This document shows, one piece after another, positions 41,930 through 53,113 of a stretch of DNA of 64,000 nucleotides. Made by a program: the position numbers and the translations under genes. The stretch is taken from the NCBI GenBank assembly GCA_034387635.1, contig JAOANU010000002.1, forward strand, positions 124,001 through 188,000, read 5' to 3'. Positions within the stretch are counted from its first letter, which is position 1. Every line of letters begins with the position of its first letter. Below the pieces are notes generated by a model. That model saw only the letters and a program-made list of their open reading frames with translations, ran no database searches and was not told the DNA's origin. The DNA comes from Rhodosporidiobolus odoratus. Lineage: Eukaryota; Basidiomycota; Microbotryomycetes; Sporidiobolales; Sporidiobolaceae.

Positions 41930-42680
41930 TGAGCGGCCGTAAGCCAATTGGCACGAAGAACAAGAGCACCCTTTCTGCTACGATCACAACAGGGTCTTCC
42001 AGACGCAAGGCCAGCTCAATCACGTGCGTCCTTCCTTTCTCTTAGCCTTCCACGCATCTGCCTTCCTTCTCTCTTGAGCGCCTCGGAGTGCCGTAACTAA
42101 TGCCGTCTTCCCATGAACCTCGCAGCACCTCAACTCTCACGAACACAAGCCTAGGAACGTCTACTGCCCAACTGGCTGCGGCCGCGCTTTCATCGATCGC
42201 TCTTCTGTCGTTCTCCTTTGCGAATCCGGCGGCTGTCCTTCAGGCGCAACCCGCGAAAAGATCAACTTCTACGTCCGCCATCTCGATTCAGGTCGCCCAG
42301 TCCGCGGTCTTCTTCCCGGTCCCGACTCATCGAACGCGATGCAGCACAGCAACTGATGGGTTGCGACGGAAAGGAACTGGGACGCGTACGAGTACGCTGC
42401 ACGCTGTGCAACCATCTCTTCTTGACCTCCGCAGCTTGAACCAGCACCTCCTCTCACCTCGCCATTCCTACTCGGCCAGCTCTTGCACCTTTGACGACGC
42501 GTAAAAGCGTCACAAGTGTCCAAACTCGGACTGTCAAAAGACCGTTTGCGACGTTGAGCGGCCTGGTCCAGCACGCTGAATTTAGGGCGTATGGGGTCAT
42601 GCAATTTCAGGGGGTGGCAGAGCATGTTGGATGGGGTGATGGGGGAGGGTGAGGATGGTTGGGATGCAGCTTGAGCGGAG
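41930..42680 (+). pseudogene. decayed C2H2 zinc-finger gene related to the gene at 3539-4661
   Basis: Starting near 41960 the plus strand encodes EEQEHPFCYDHNRVF (compare RQAHPFCDDHRRAF in the intact gene), then a GTGCGT donor at the same intron position. After the acceptor near 42123 it reads HLNSHEHKPRNVYCPTGCGR and INFYVRHLD (intact: SSQHKSATVACPTGCGR and INYFVQQLD). Next come a stop (TGA after MQHSN), then WVATERNWDAYE. A frameshift leads to RVRCTLCNHLF and another shift to LRSLNQHLLSPRHSYS (intact: LRGLNQHLLSPRHSYG), followed by a stop in place of the EDKLYKC linker. At least one nonsense and two frameshifts separate aligned blocks. No upstream counterpart of the first exon was found. 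It is a pseudogene, or a heavily altered gene, of the same family 38 kb away. Confidence 0.8.
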
Positions 42681-44130
42681 ACGACTACGGACAATCACGC
42701 TTGTTTTTCGCCCAGCCTCTTCCTGGATCTTTCTGCGAGCGAATGCTGCTCTATCTTCCCGTACCCACATGACCGGGTGATAAAGAGCTTTCCTCATCTG
42801 GTCCGGCGCAATAAACCAGCTGCCGGAAACGCGACAGTATCGATTTTTTCCCTTGCGATGATTTGAGAACGACGAGTTTGAGCGAATCACACCTCCCCAT
42901 TTCTGCCCGTCTCTTACCTGTCCACCGGACAAGCAGACAAGCGGAACCGGTACCCCATACCCGCTCCTGCCCGCTCCAGAGTCTCACTGCTTGTCCACCT
43001 TGCCAGACCTGGAGAAGCTGGAGCTGACAAGAGTGCCTCGGAGTTTGGACGAATCAGAGAGTGAGGAAGGGGCGTGAGGGAGGGAGTTAGGCTTGGATGA
43101 CCACGGGCACGAAGGAATGCGGGTGAGCAGGTTGCGCGGAGCAGAGGCAAGGCGCTTTACTGTGATCGTGAGGCTTACCAAGCGGCAACAGCTGGTCTGC
43201 ATGCCTCGACGCAGTGCGTCTTGTAATCGGAACGGAGAGCCAAGAACGCTGGTTACTACGTCGGAGATCCCTGCCGACGAAAGAAAGGCGACAAGGCTGA
43301 CTGCAGCAGGTCACACGGGATGAGGTGCGGGCATACAGCGGTGGCCTTGACTGATAGGATTCATCGCCTCGGCGAGGTCCGGACGCCGGACATAACAGCG
43401 AGAGTAGAGAAGGTTGCAATTGCAGAAGAGAAAGAAAGGCACGCTCGGTTTCTTGCTTGTTGGCTGGAATACTAGTGCTTCGGGAACTGTCGTGGAGCGC
43501 GGAAGCCGCAGGATACCGTAGCGGGCAGCAGGCGAATGGGATAAGTGGCGTCCATGAGGTCGTCGTGGCGGAAAGGATGAAAAGGGAAAAAAAAAACAAA
43601 AAAAATAAAAAACATCGCACCGGCCGCACGCTGTCGGCGATGCTCCTTGCGTCTGGTGCTTGAGCAGCCGGACGTGAACTTCGACATGGCCTTGATATGC
43701 ACGCTGCGAAGTTGTTCGGGGCTGAGCAGAGGTTCAAGGTGAAAGGTTCGTAAGTAGTCTGGCGATTCTGACGATTCTGACCCACGGTTCTTTACGGTGC
43801 TTGACGAGGATGGGGGTCAGCAGTCGACATGTGAGAAGGTAGTTGCTGGTGCTCACCCAGTGGGTCAGAGTGCGGACAGCGCCATCGTGGCAAGTCGAAG
43901 ACGAGCGACGAGGTGTGTTAGCGATGACAGCGGGAGCTGGCGGTACACACGTAGTTGGTATTCGAAGGAGGTGCAAACATGTTGCAGAACCTTACAGTCT
44001 GAATAGTGTTGATCGACGGCGGCTATCCTCGACGAAAGGAGGAAAAGGAGTGAGAAAGCTGGGCATACTCGCATCTGCTCACTACCGCTACAAATACACA
44101 GTGAGCACACTCAGTAGGTATTGGTACGGT
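42681..44130. other. 1.4-kb intergenic region
   Basis: No supported gene. A 27-base A-rich run with single C/T interruptions sits at about 43588-43614. A GATTCTGAC direct repeat is at 43764-43783. Long minus-strand frames are compositionally random. Confidence 0.5.
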
Positions 44131-46901
44131 ATGGACTGCTTCGTGTGCGGTCAAGCTCTTCACGGCGATCCCTCGTTTGTGCAACACCACCTCAACCTCT
44201 GTGCGTCCTTCTATCTCTCTTCTAGCCCAATCAGAAGCTGATACCCCCCATTCGAGGGGTTTACGTACACAGGTCTAGATGGGAAGGGGTCCTACCGCTC
44301 TCCGCCCAACACAACTCGCCCTCAGCCAGCTCGAAACGGCGCTTCTCCTTCGACACCCCACCTTCACCCCTCCTCTCCCACCCTTCCCCTTTCTCCCGGC
44401 GCCGCCCAATTCCGCTCAGACGCAGCACTAGCTCTCTCTCTAGCTCAACAACTCGAGGGCACCGAGAGAACCCACTCCGCTGACGCAAGAGCGATTCGAA
44501 CCGCATCGGAGCAAGAAAAGCGAGAGAGGGCAGATCGGGAGCTGGCCCTCGCCCTCGCCAGGGCACAAGAAGCGGAAGCACGGACCGAGAGGAGAGCTTC
44601 GCCGCGGCAGAGGCAGGTTAGCCTGGCTGAGACGGTAGCAACGACGGCGAGCGAACGGGAGGCCTGTCCTTGTTGCGAAGCAAGATGGGGGGACATTGGC
44701 CTGCGACTTGCGTCTACACCTGAGCGTTCTGCTACCGACGGTCAGCAGGTGGAGGACCGGCGAAGGAAGCATGTCCAGGCGTGTCTGCAGGGGAGGGAGA
44801 AACTGGTTACGCAGCTGGGTGATGTTGGGCTCGGCTTGCACGGCGCTTGGGACGTCGACGACAAGGCTGAGGGAGAAGGAGAATCTTCGGGACCGAGCTG
44901 GACGGGCGGAGTCGGTAGTAGGGACGAAGTGCAGGGAACGGTTGGTACGCGCCCTTTTTCCTTCCCTGTTTCCTTCGCTTCTTTTGGCGTCTTCGCGTTG
45001 GAGTCGAACCCGCCTGGCCGAGTGCTGTGTATCTTTGTCTCCGCTATTAACCTTCGCAGGGTCTGCCCGCAGGTTTGATACCTCTCCTTCAGACCTATCT
45101 CACCAAATCCAGTACGTCGTCACATGGTCGAACGGCCGAAGCGTACCTCGCTGTGGCTGCGACAGAGCACATAAGTACACGGCTGAAAGACTGGGGATGG
45201 GGTTGCGGGTGCGTTCATCCTCGCTTTCGCCCAGTCCACCCCATTTCTGCTGCGTCAAGCATGTCGACCCGTCCTCGCTGGACCATGACTACGAGAGAAG
45301 GCAGAGATGTGCTCACCTGGCTACGATCCCTTCGCGCTGACCGCTATGTCCCGCATTATTCAGCTACAAGAACGCCCAAATGCTCTTTTCCTCCCTTCGG
45401 TACCTTCCTTCCTATGCCTCGCTCTCGTCGACTTCCTCCGGTTCGAGCAACTCTACTTCGAAGCACTCGGTTGAAGACGCGTTGCCGACAATCCCGACAA
45501 TACGCGAATGGCAGGATCTGATCGAGGCGGCTTGGAAAGCTGGTTAGTCTATAGCTTCTCCCGCCTGATCCGGGAAACCTGATTGTTCCGCTTCTCTCGT
45601 TTGCTGACTTGACTTGTGTGCTGCCTCTCGCTGCTCTCTTTCTCGTCCTTCCCTGTTCTCTGCCTTTGCCACCCCTCTTTCCCTGCCGCAGGCCACGATC
45701 CACCCGGACGAGCACATTTTAACGGTCACCTCGTGGGCTCGCGACGATGGATCGGCACGACCGAGGTCTACACGGCGCTGACATGGATGGGAGTTCGGTA
45801 GGCGCTTCTTGCTGGTTCCGCCATTCGTCCTTTCTTGACTCTCGACTCGTGCAGAGCCACCATCATCGACTTTCCAAAGGTGCCAAGTGCAGACGGAAGT
45901 CACCAGTCTCTGACTGTACGTTCTCCGATTTCCCGGCCACTGTCTCCCGCGTTTTCGATATCGGCAGTGCGCTGACTCGCGCATCCTGCATTCTCTGTTT
46001 ACCTCTCCTGCAGCGCTGGATCATCGACTACTTTTCCTCACCTTCGACCGCTTCGTCTGCTTCTCCCGCCTCTTCCTCGGCTGCATTGTCTGCATCGCAC
46101 CTCGCACCTCCGGCGGTTCCGCCGAACAACGCTTTCTCCCTCCTTTCTAGCGCTTCCGGCTCGCCAATTCATGTTACCGACAAACAGCCTCTTTACCTAC
46201 AACACCGCGGGCATTCGAGAACCATCGTGGGCATCGAAATAGGGAAGGCAGGAGGTAGTGCGAAGGGGAAGGGTAAGAAGGTCGGCGGCGGAAGTGCAGC
46301 GGAGGAAGCAGAAATGTGGCTGCTGCTATTCGACCCGGGAAAGTGAGCCTTTCACATCTTTTCTTCCTCGAGTCACCTCTGATGCTCCTTGCCGCCCCCG
46401 CTGACCTGCTTGGCTCATAGGCCGATACCGCAAGATGTGAAGCGCGCTGCAGCCGAGTCATCTTCGACTTTCCCACCCCTCAAGAAACAGAAGTCCTCGC
46501 CAACGGCATCGACTTCGCGACTTGCCTTCGGCAAGGGCGAGAAGGACGGTGGCGAGCTCAAGTTTGGCGATGTGCTCAAGGTTTTCCGGGTCAATATGAA
46601 GGAGTTGAAAAAAAAGGACGAGTACCAGGTGTGCCTCCCTTTCGCTCCTCTCCCCTGCCTCCTAGCGGCTCCGCCTGCGTCGAGTTTTCGCTCTTTAGCT
46701 AGAGCTCCGGACTGACCGTGTTCTCCCTCCTTCTCTGACTCGCTACTTCGCGAAATCGGTGCTCTCCTCGTCTCGTTGCAGATCCTTTACGTCTCACCCG
46801 GCCCTCCACTTTCAGCAGCCGAGAAACTCGCACGACGTCAAGTCAAGAGCAAACTCGCGCCGACGAGCAAGATCGGCAGCAACAACTCGAACAAATCATG
46901 A
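44131..46901 (+). CDS. peptidase family C78 (ZUP1/Mug105-like deubiquitinase), 626 aa
   Basis: Nine exons: 44131-44200, 44273-44944, 45073-45208, 45364-45542, 45692-45797, 45855-45915, 46014-46342, 46421-46628 and 46782-46901 (1881 bases). The N-terminus is a UBZ-type CCHC finger (CFVCGQ...H...NLCLDG), and a second Cys/His motif occurs later (CPCCEARW...H..AC). The protease domain has WGCGYKNAQML with the catalytic Cys (the Gly after Cys is split by an intron), IEAAWKAG, LVGSRRWIGTTEVYTALTWMGV, IIDFPK, WIIDYF, PLYLQHRGHSRTIVGIE with the catalytic His, and LLLFDPG with the Asp. C78 enzymes are UFM1-specific proteases or, for ZUP1 and Mug105, K63-linked ubiquitin chain proteases. The UBZ finger favours the ZUP1 type. 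Ser-rich and KGKGKK insertions separate the motifs. Confidence 0.92.
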
Positions 46902-47687
46902 TTCTTCTTCTCCGTGACCTCGCTGCTCTTCCCGCATTCTCGCTGTTGGCCTCGCGCACTGTACACGCTCAGTCCCGTCTTCGCCCGCACCGGCATAGCA
47001 TACTCTGATCCGACTCTAGCTTTGTCATACCCATACTTGCGATACCTTTTCCTCCTTCTCCCTGCCGTTGACTAAGGTTCTCTGCAATGCCGCAATGTGT
47101 CTCTGCACATTGCACTTTCGGTCATGTCCACGGAACTGGGGACGGCGATACAGACCACGCATGACCCCGCTTGCGCTAGTCGGGATGCGCGCCAAGAAGA
47201 GCAACGAGGTCCAGGTTCCGGATCACTCGCAAGTACCGCTTGCGAGCATAGCGAGAGCACGATATCTCGCGACCAGCCGCGAGGGAGGTGAAATGTATTG
47301 CAAGAGGTGATGAGACAGAAAGTTTCGATACAACGAAGCTCGAGACGGTTTCGAATACGCCCACACAGCGAGGGCAAGCGTGGGTCTGTCGCCCGGGGAC
47401 ACAGTGACGCTGCCTCCAAAAGTATGCTGACGTTTGGTCGCAGTCGACACTGTCCAAGGCACAGTCGAAGTACTTGCGGGAGGGATTTTGACGAAATTGA
47501 GGGGTGTCAAGCAGCAGACGGTACGGCGCCCGGGCAGGACGGCTCGGCCGGTGGTCATAGCTGATGTGAAGACACGTCAGTACACGCGGTACAGTTCATC
47601 GATGGAGAAGCATTTGAACAACGCGAACGCACCTCGATGAGGATCTTCGCCGGCGAGATCTGAGAAAAGCCAGTCGACGGCGCCTGC
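46902..47687. other. intergenic with an unassigned coding-like stretch
   Basis: Mostly featureless. From 47365 to 47520 the plus strand can be read as ASVGLSPGDTVTLPPK and then VDTVQGTVEVLAGGILTKL, in frames separated by only 22 bases with GT and AG ends. That is too short for an intron here, so no gene is called. Confidence 0.4.
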
Positions 47688-48050
47688 TTAATCGTCCAGC
47701 CGCTCGAGGAGTCGCTGCAGTAGCGTGTACCGGTCAATCAAGGGTCTTTACGCCCTCTCACCTACAAGCCTCACCTCGAGAGTGACCATGTTGAACGATC
47801 AACACACCTTGTTCGCCTCCTTAATCTCCTTCTTCCCAATCTTCTGTTTACGCCTGCTACCCTCGCTCCCCTGCTCCTTTACCTCAGCCGCCAACCGCTT
47901 CAAGTGCTCCAGATAGGCGACGAAGGCGATGGCTTCGACTCCGCCTGATGAGGGGAGGTTGACGGGCTTAGAACGGTCGGTGGAGGCGCTGGCGTGGGCA
48001 CGGACGATGCTGCGGAGGGTTGCTGAAGGGTACGGTGTGGTGGGTGCCAT
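47688..48050 (-). CDS. CENP-W-like histone-fold protein, 89 aa
   Basis: Two exons on the minus strand, 47808-48050 (81 codons) and 47688-47714 (RLLERLDD and stop), joined in phase 0 with a GTGTGT donor and GCAG acceptor. Order of elements: MAPTTPYPSATLRSIVRAH (basic first helix after an N-terminal Pro-x-A/T-L-R/K motif), EAIAFVAYLEHLKRLAAEV (long central helix with RLA-E), then KIGKKEIKEANKRLLERL (loop and third helix). This matches CENP-W/Wip1, the small histone-fold partner of CENP-T at the inner kinetochore, including length. Other small histone-fold proteins cannot be excluded without a search. The ATG at 48050 is the first in frame. Confidence 0.65.
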
Positions 48051-49092
48051 TTTCACCGGCTACAAGGATCACTGGGGGAAGGGAGGAAGAGGAGGAGAAC
48101 GAGGACGGGTGGGCGTGCTCGAGGTGGTGCATACCAGGCTAGCGGTAGGACCTGGGGTGCTAGCTCATAACACGGTGCGGAAATGCTGCAGCGAGATCGG
48201 GCCTACAAACCGCCTGCGAGACCGGTGGAGCGGTCTTTTTTTTTTTCCGTTTCAGCCTGTTCCCGGCGCTGTCTTCCGCAGCTAGCAAAATTCGTCGAGC
48301 TGTATCACACAGGACGTCAATATCCCCTTCATCTGGCGTTGGTGTAAATCTGGAAGCAGGCTTGCGTTGTTGGTCAACCGGACCTGCGCCAAAATCATAC
48401 TCGCAATGCCACACACATCAGAGTCTTTCCGGCCAGCAGCACATAGGCAACTCCCTTCTCTTGGATTATACTGGGCGTAGACGTGGTAAAACCGCCCAGT
48501 CTTGCTTACAGCAGGTCCGCATTTGCTCCTTTTCCACTCTTTCGTCTTGCCGGCCTACCTCGCGCGACCTTCTCTTTGATAGCGAGCATCCAAGCCTGAG
48601 CCGAGACAGTGTAAAGGCAGACATAGCAGTACTGACAGGACCGCCCAAACAGTCAGGCAGTCCTCCACCCTTCGAAAGGCCCTGCTCAAGGCGGCGATGT
48701 TGCCATTGCCTGAGAGCGTATCGGCGCTGTTTCTACCGATACCGCGCTTCGACTGTCTTGTCTGCAAGCGGCTATGGGCGTGCTGGACACACTGGCCGCC
48801 CACGCAACCAACTATGCGTGCGCTTGAGCGCTCTTATCGACGTGATGAGCGGCCAGTTAATTTGCGTTGCTTTTCGGTCTCCCCGGTCACCCTTTGCTTT
48901 ACAGATGCGCCCGATTCCGCTTGACAAGAGGCTGTAGTCATAGCTATCCCTGGGACGTACTCGGTCGAGCTCGCCATCTCGCCAACAACTCGTGCAACAA
49001 CTCAAGCTTGAGAAGGTCATTGTCAGAGTGAGTAGCAAATCATTGTATTGCAAAGTACCTGCAGATCCCCTACACAAGCACGAGACTGTACA
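48051..49092. other. 1-kb intergenic region
   Basis: No supported gene. A long T run lies at about 48235-48248. The open frame at 48362-48937 has no family or splice support. Confidence 0.5.
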
Positions 49093-51198
49093 ACTAGGAC
49101 TTTGCAGCCGCAACTGTAGTTCCCAAGACCAGCTTGGCGAGAATGCCGGAACCGCCTTCAATCTGCGAAGCACCAGCGAAAACTCGAGGAAAGGCGGGGG
49201 TTGACTTGACGGCCTCCTATCAGCTCGAACTTACGTTAGCGGCAGCGAGGCGGCATTAGAGAGCCTCGCAAGTGAGGAACGTGCCCAGTTGTTCCACGTA
49301 AACTTTAGGGCCGCTTGCTGGATCTCGTCGAAATGGTAGGAGAAGGTTGAGATGAGTTCGTAGAGGATCTGTGACAGCCGAGGAGGTAAGAGCAAGGAAG
49401 CAGGTGAGCCATCCGAGGAAGGGAAGAGGGGAAGGAAGGCTATGCACATTGTCCTTGTTAAACCCAGTCACGATCGCTGCCTTGGCACGCTTCTTCAGCT
49501 CTGGGATATCAAGCTTGTCCGCGAGTCGGTATACCGCGTGAGGGCCGGCAGCCTCAACGGGGTAGTTGTGTTTGGGTGTTCGAGCGAGGAGGTAGGCGCG
49601 GCGGGAAAGGTGGTCGGTTTGATCATTGACAGTATTGAGAGGATCATCGTCGACCATGCTGGAGGTAGCAGTGTTGTTGGTGCTGAGTACTTTGACAGCA
49701 AAGTCGGAGGCTGGAGGGGTAAAGGCGACTCGCTCGGTATATAGGAAGTAGATCATGGCGCGGTAGGTGATATAGCTGAGAGCGCCGCTCAATAAGGTCA
49801 CATGCGGGGGAGAGGGAGACGAGGGGACGCACCCGGCATCCGCAATGTTAACCTCAAGTTTCCCTTCCTTTTCCTTCCCAATCGCCTCATCTGCCTCGTC
49901 CGCATCGACCAGTTCACCAGTCTTTTCCGGTGTGAGCTGGTCTATCCTTTCTTCCGGGAGCCACTCGAGCGAGTCGTCGTCGTCTGTCCAGCCGCGTAGG
50001 CTGGGCGGCGTATCGACTTTGTGACGCCTGGGAGGACGAGTGGATAAGATCGACGCATCCGACGACTCGGAGAAGCCGCCAGAGAACACTGGCAGTTACA
50101 GCCCATGTCAGCGTGGTCAACGGAACTCGAGCCGCTGAACAGAGGGGGGATGGCATGCGTACTGGTTCGGAAGTAGTTGCTGCGGGAACTCAGAAAGTCC
50201 TTATTGGCGAGTACTTCGCGCACGGTGCCAACATCCTTGTCAAAGACAAAGCGTACATCGCCGCTGCTAGACGAGTCGAAGAAGCGGTGGTAGGAGCGGC
50301 CAAGCTCGTTCGAAACCATGGGGGGTGGAGGCGATGGAGGGGGCAGAGGCGGTCGCGGGAGGTAAGGCGGACTCGATATAGTGCAACAGACATAGAGCGA
50401 ATCCTGTGAGAGCCAAGGGTCAGTACTCAGCATTGAATTGCTGCATCTACTTACATCAGCCTTTGTCTTCGGATCATTGAGCAGGCCGTCCTCTGTGACG
50501 AAATTTGGCCATCCGTAACCATGTGTTTGGCCTTCTCCGCTGCCCCAATTGTGCCGGCTAGTCTCTGCAGCATGTACATAACCCGTCACCAGGAACTCCA
50601 GACAAAGAGCGGAGGGCAAACGTACCCTCCGAAGCCCGCAGAACTGTTCTGTCCATGCGCTGGAGCTGACGGAAGCTTTTCCAAGCTTTTTCAGCGGTGT
50701 GCGTACGCAGCACAACGGCAGTACGCACTGATATAGACCATTTGAACATGCCGGGTCGCACCCAATCGTTGCTGCCTGCGATCCGCTCGCTTGCTTGAGC
50801 GGTTGCGTTCAGGTACATGCCGACACTGTCGGGGTAGGCGTGGGACCGCTGCAGAGCAAAATGACAGATTAGTAGACCAGCAGGCAGCCTGGAAGATAAA
50901 ACAGCTGACCTGCAGTGATAGTTTCCAGCGATCATTGTCAAAGGACGCAGACTGCAGAGAACCATTTCAGCAGAGCACTGGTCAGAAAAGGGTACGGCAT
51001 GTCAAACTGGAACCCATTTGACGCACATAGCTACTCTTGACGGCATCGGCTGCGACCGGTGCCTCGAGAAAAGCACCCAAACTGCGAACTTTCCACAGAA
51101 CAGTGATCTGGGAGACGCGACGGCTGAGCCCAAGCCCCGTGATCTTCGGACTGGAACACACGCACAGAACCCGTTTCGACTCCTTCTCCATGATTCAT
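49093..51198 (-). CDS. MATH-BTB domain protein, copy 3 (apparently intact)
   Basis: Multi-exon minus-strand gene from ATG 51196-51198 (first exon 51166-51198, MNHGEGVETGS) to TAG 49093-49095. MATH part: ITVLWKVRSLGAFLEAP, SASFDNDRWKLSLQ, SVGMYLNATAQASERI, WGSGEGQTHGYGWPNFVTED, DSLYVCCTI. BTB part: LGRSYHRFFDSSSSGDVRF, VREVLANKDFLSSRSNYF, an acidic exon (GWTDDDDSLEWLPEERID), YITYRAMIYFLYTERVAF, HAVYRLADKLDIPELKKRAK, then LYELISTFSYHFDEIQQAAL (BACK-like) and a last exon PAFPRVFAGASQIEGGSGIL. No stop was found in any exon. MATH-BTB proteins typically bind substrates through MATH and Cul3 through BTB; the acidic insert inside BTB is unusual. The penultimate exon can only be joined in frame with a GC donor (GCACGT after TGG) where copy 2 has GTAAGA. 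Confidence 0.72.
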
Positions 51199-53113
51199 GG
51201 TAACCTTAATACTGTAATGGAAAAGCGCGAACAGAGACGGCGGCAAGCGGTTCGAGGGCAGGGATGGTCCTATCGGGTCGGCTGATCCTTGGAGGCCGCC
51301 TGTAAATGTCCTTTGCGAGCACGAATCAAGCGAGCGACGTGCAGAAGCGAATCAAGTTGCACGTTCAAGTTGATCGTCTTCACGTCTTCGATTGCAGCCT
51401 CACCTTCTTGCTGTTAGCTCGCGCTACACGTTAGGCCCCAAGCTGTCTCATTCGGCCATCTAGCCGAGCACTAAATCCACCCGACGCCCTTTCGTCCATC
51501 TTCCAGACCTTCCAGACACTCATCGCCCACCCTCGCGCAATACCGGCGATGACGGCACGACAGCCCATGCCGAGCGATGGAGTCATACTGGGTTCAGGTT
51601 GCGAGCTGCTGAAGTGCACGCGGTGTCCAAGCCGCCGGTGGAATGATAGCAGGGCGGGCGGGCGGACAAGCGAAGAAGCAACTGTTTGAAGCCGGACGTG
51701 CGCGGTAAGGCGACGGCAGTCACGTCTGCCTACGAAGACCAAAGCTCAGCGTATCGCTAGTGAAGAAGGGTCGCTCGACCCGCCACGGCCCCAGCGCCTT
51801 TTCGGCATCGACTTTCTGCCTTTCCTGTCCTTTCACACTATGCCGGAACAGTGGATCTATACGGATCCTACTTACGCACTGACAAGACAGCGCTGCGACC
51901 GTGCTATCGGCTAAACTCGCGAGACTGTCAGCAACAGCCGATTGATCAAAAGACGACGCAGTGCGGTTTCGAGGTGAGCTGCTTCTCCGTGCATGTCTCT
52001 TAGATGCAGCTGACAGTCACTTCATCCTGTGCTCGGGCAATCCATAGACGCTTAACGACCTGCGAAGTACCGAGGCTACCCGTCTTGCCGACTTCTTTGC
52101 TTGCTGACATTCCTCATTGCCTGAGCCTTTCACACCCTTCAACCACGCCGCAGCGGTCCAGTCTCACAAGCATCATCAAGGTCAAGGATTTCTGCTTTTC
52201 ACGTCGAGCTGCTCAAAGAGTTCCCGACTTGGATTTCAGCACCGGATGCAGGTCGACGAGCCGACTCTCCACTTTCCGCTTGCGTCGACGCGCATCCTCG
52301 TAAGCTATCTGACGGTACCTGCTACATGGGCTCACTCCAATGCTGCAATGTACTACTGATGCCTATGAAGTACCGTCGCATTTCAGCAACCGCATCGCCA
52401 TTCGCACACTTTTCTCGACACGAGGCTATTTCTTCCTCCCCGTCGCACTACTTGTGTAGGGCCAATCGGATCCCTCACTCGCAGTGCCGCTCTTGCTGCT
52501 ATATGCTGCTCGTGCCGACAGGCTTGTCAGTCAGCAGGCCGAGGCTGGTTGTTCGCTGTTCGCTCTCTTCTGACGGGCTTCGGCTCGATCTCGGTTGTGC
52601 GGATCTGCGGGCGTGTTGAGTCCGCGGTGCCGTTGGACTGGTACCATCTGAGAATCGCGAGGCGAGAGAGATCGCAAGGCTTGTCAAAGCCGAACTTGGC
52701 GACGAGTTGAACACGCCGTCATTGGAAGTGTAGCCGACCCGACAGAAACGGAAGCTGTCGTTGTCCTCGTTCACTGCCACCTGTTACCTATTTTATACAG
52801 ACAGACACATTCAAAGTACGTCTAGCACTTCCTGTGACCTCGCGAGAGTCGTGTGAATCGTCGAGAAGGCGACTTTGGTGATTCGAAGTGGAGCGGGCAA
52901 CGAAACTCTCGATCGTCCCTCGCTCTTCTCGCTCGACTCGTAGACTCACAGGACTGACTCACAGGGCTTAGTAGCAGCAGATACTACCCAACCAACCCGT
53001 CTCCGACTTGTTCTACCTTGCCTCAACTCAACGTCACTTCGCCAATTCCCCTTTTCCCCCCCTTCTCTTCCTCGCACAACCTTCGCCTCGACTCACTACA
53101 AATCTAGGCCAGA
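51199..53113. other. 1.9-kb intergenic region with a possible gene remnant
   Basis: No intact gene. From about 52190 to 52620 one frame is open and coding-like (FHVELLKEFPTWISAPDAG), but it connects to no start or splice pattern I can support; it may be a remnant. The last 130 bases before 53114 are pyrimidine-rich, as expected for the ATG26 leader. Confidence 0.45.

Noticed and set aside
43087..43785. 232-codon minus-strand frame
   Set aside because: Composition is random, it crosses an A-rich run that yields a poly-Phe stretch, and there is no homology pattern.
45001..45025. B-box-like GGTTCGACTCC on the minus strand inside a C78-gene intron, as in a tRNA
   Set aside because: The flanking bases do not pair into a T-stem and no A-box or acceptor stem is visible.
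47365..47640. Possible two-exon gene with GDTVTLPPK and GTVEVLAGGILTKL
   Set aside because: The implied intron is only 22 bases, well below the sizes seen here, and no start or end could be placed.
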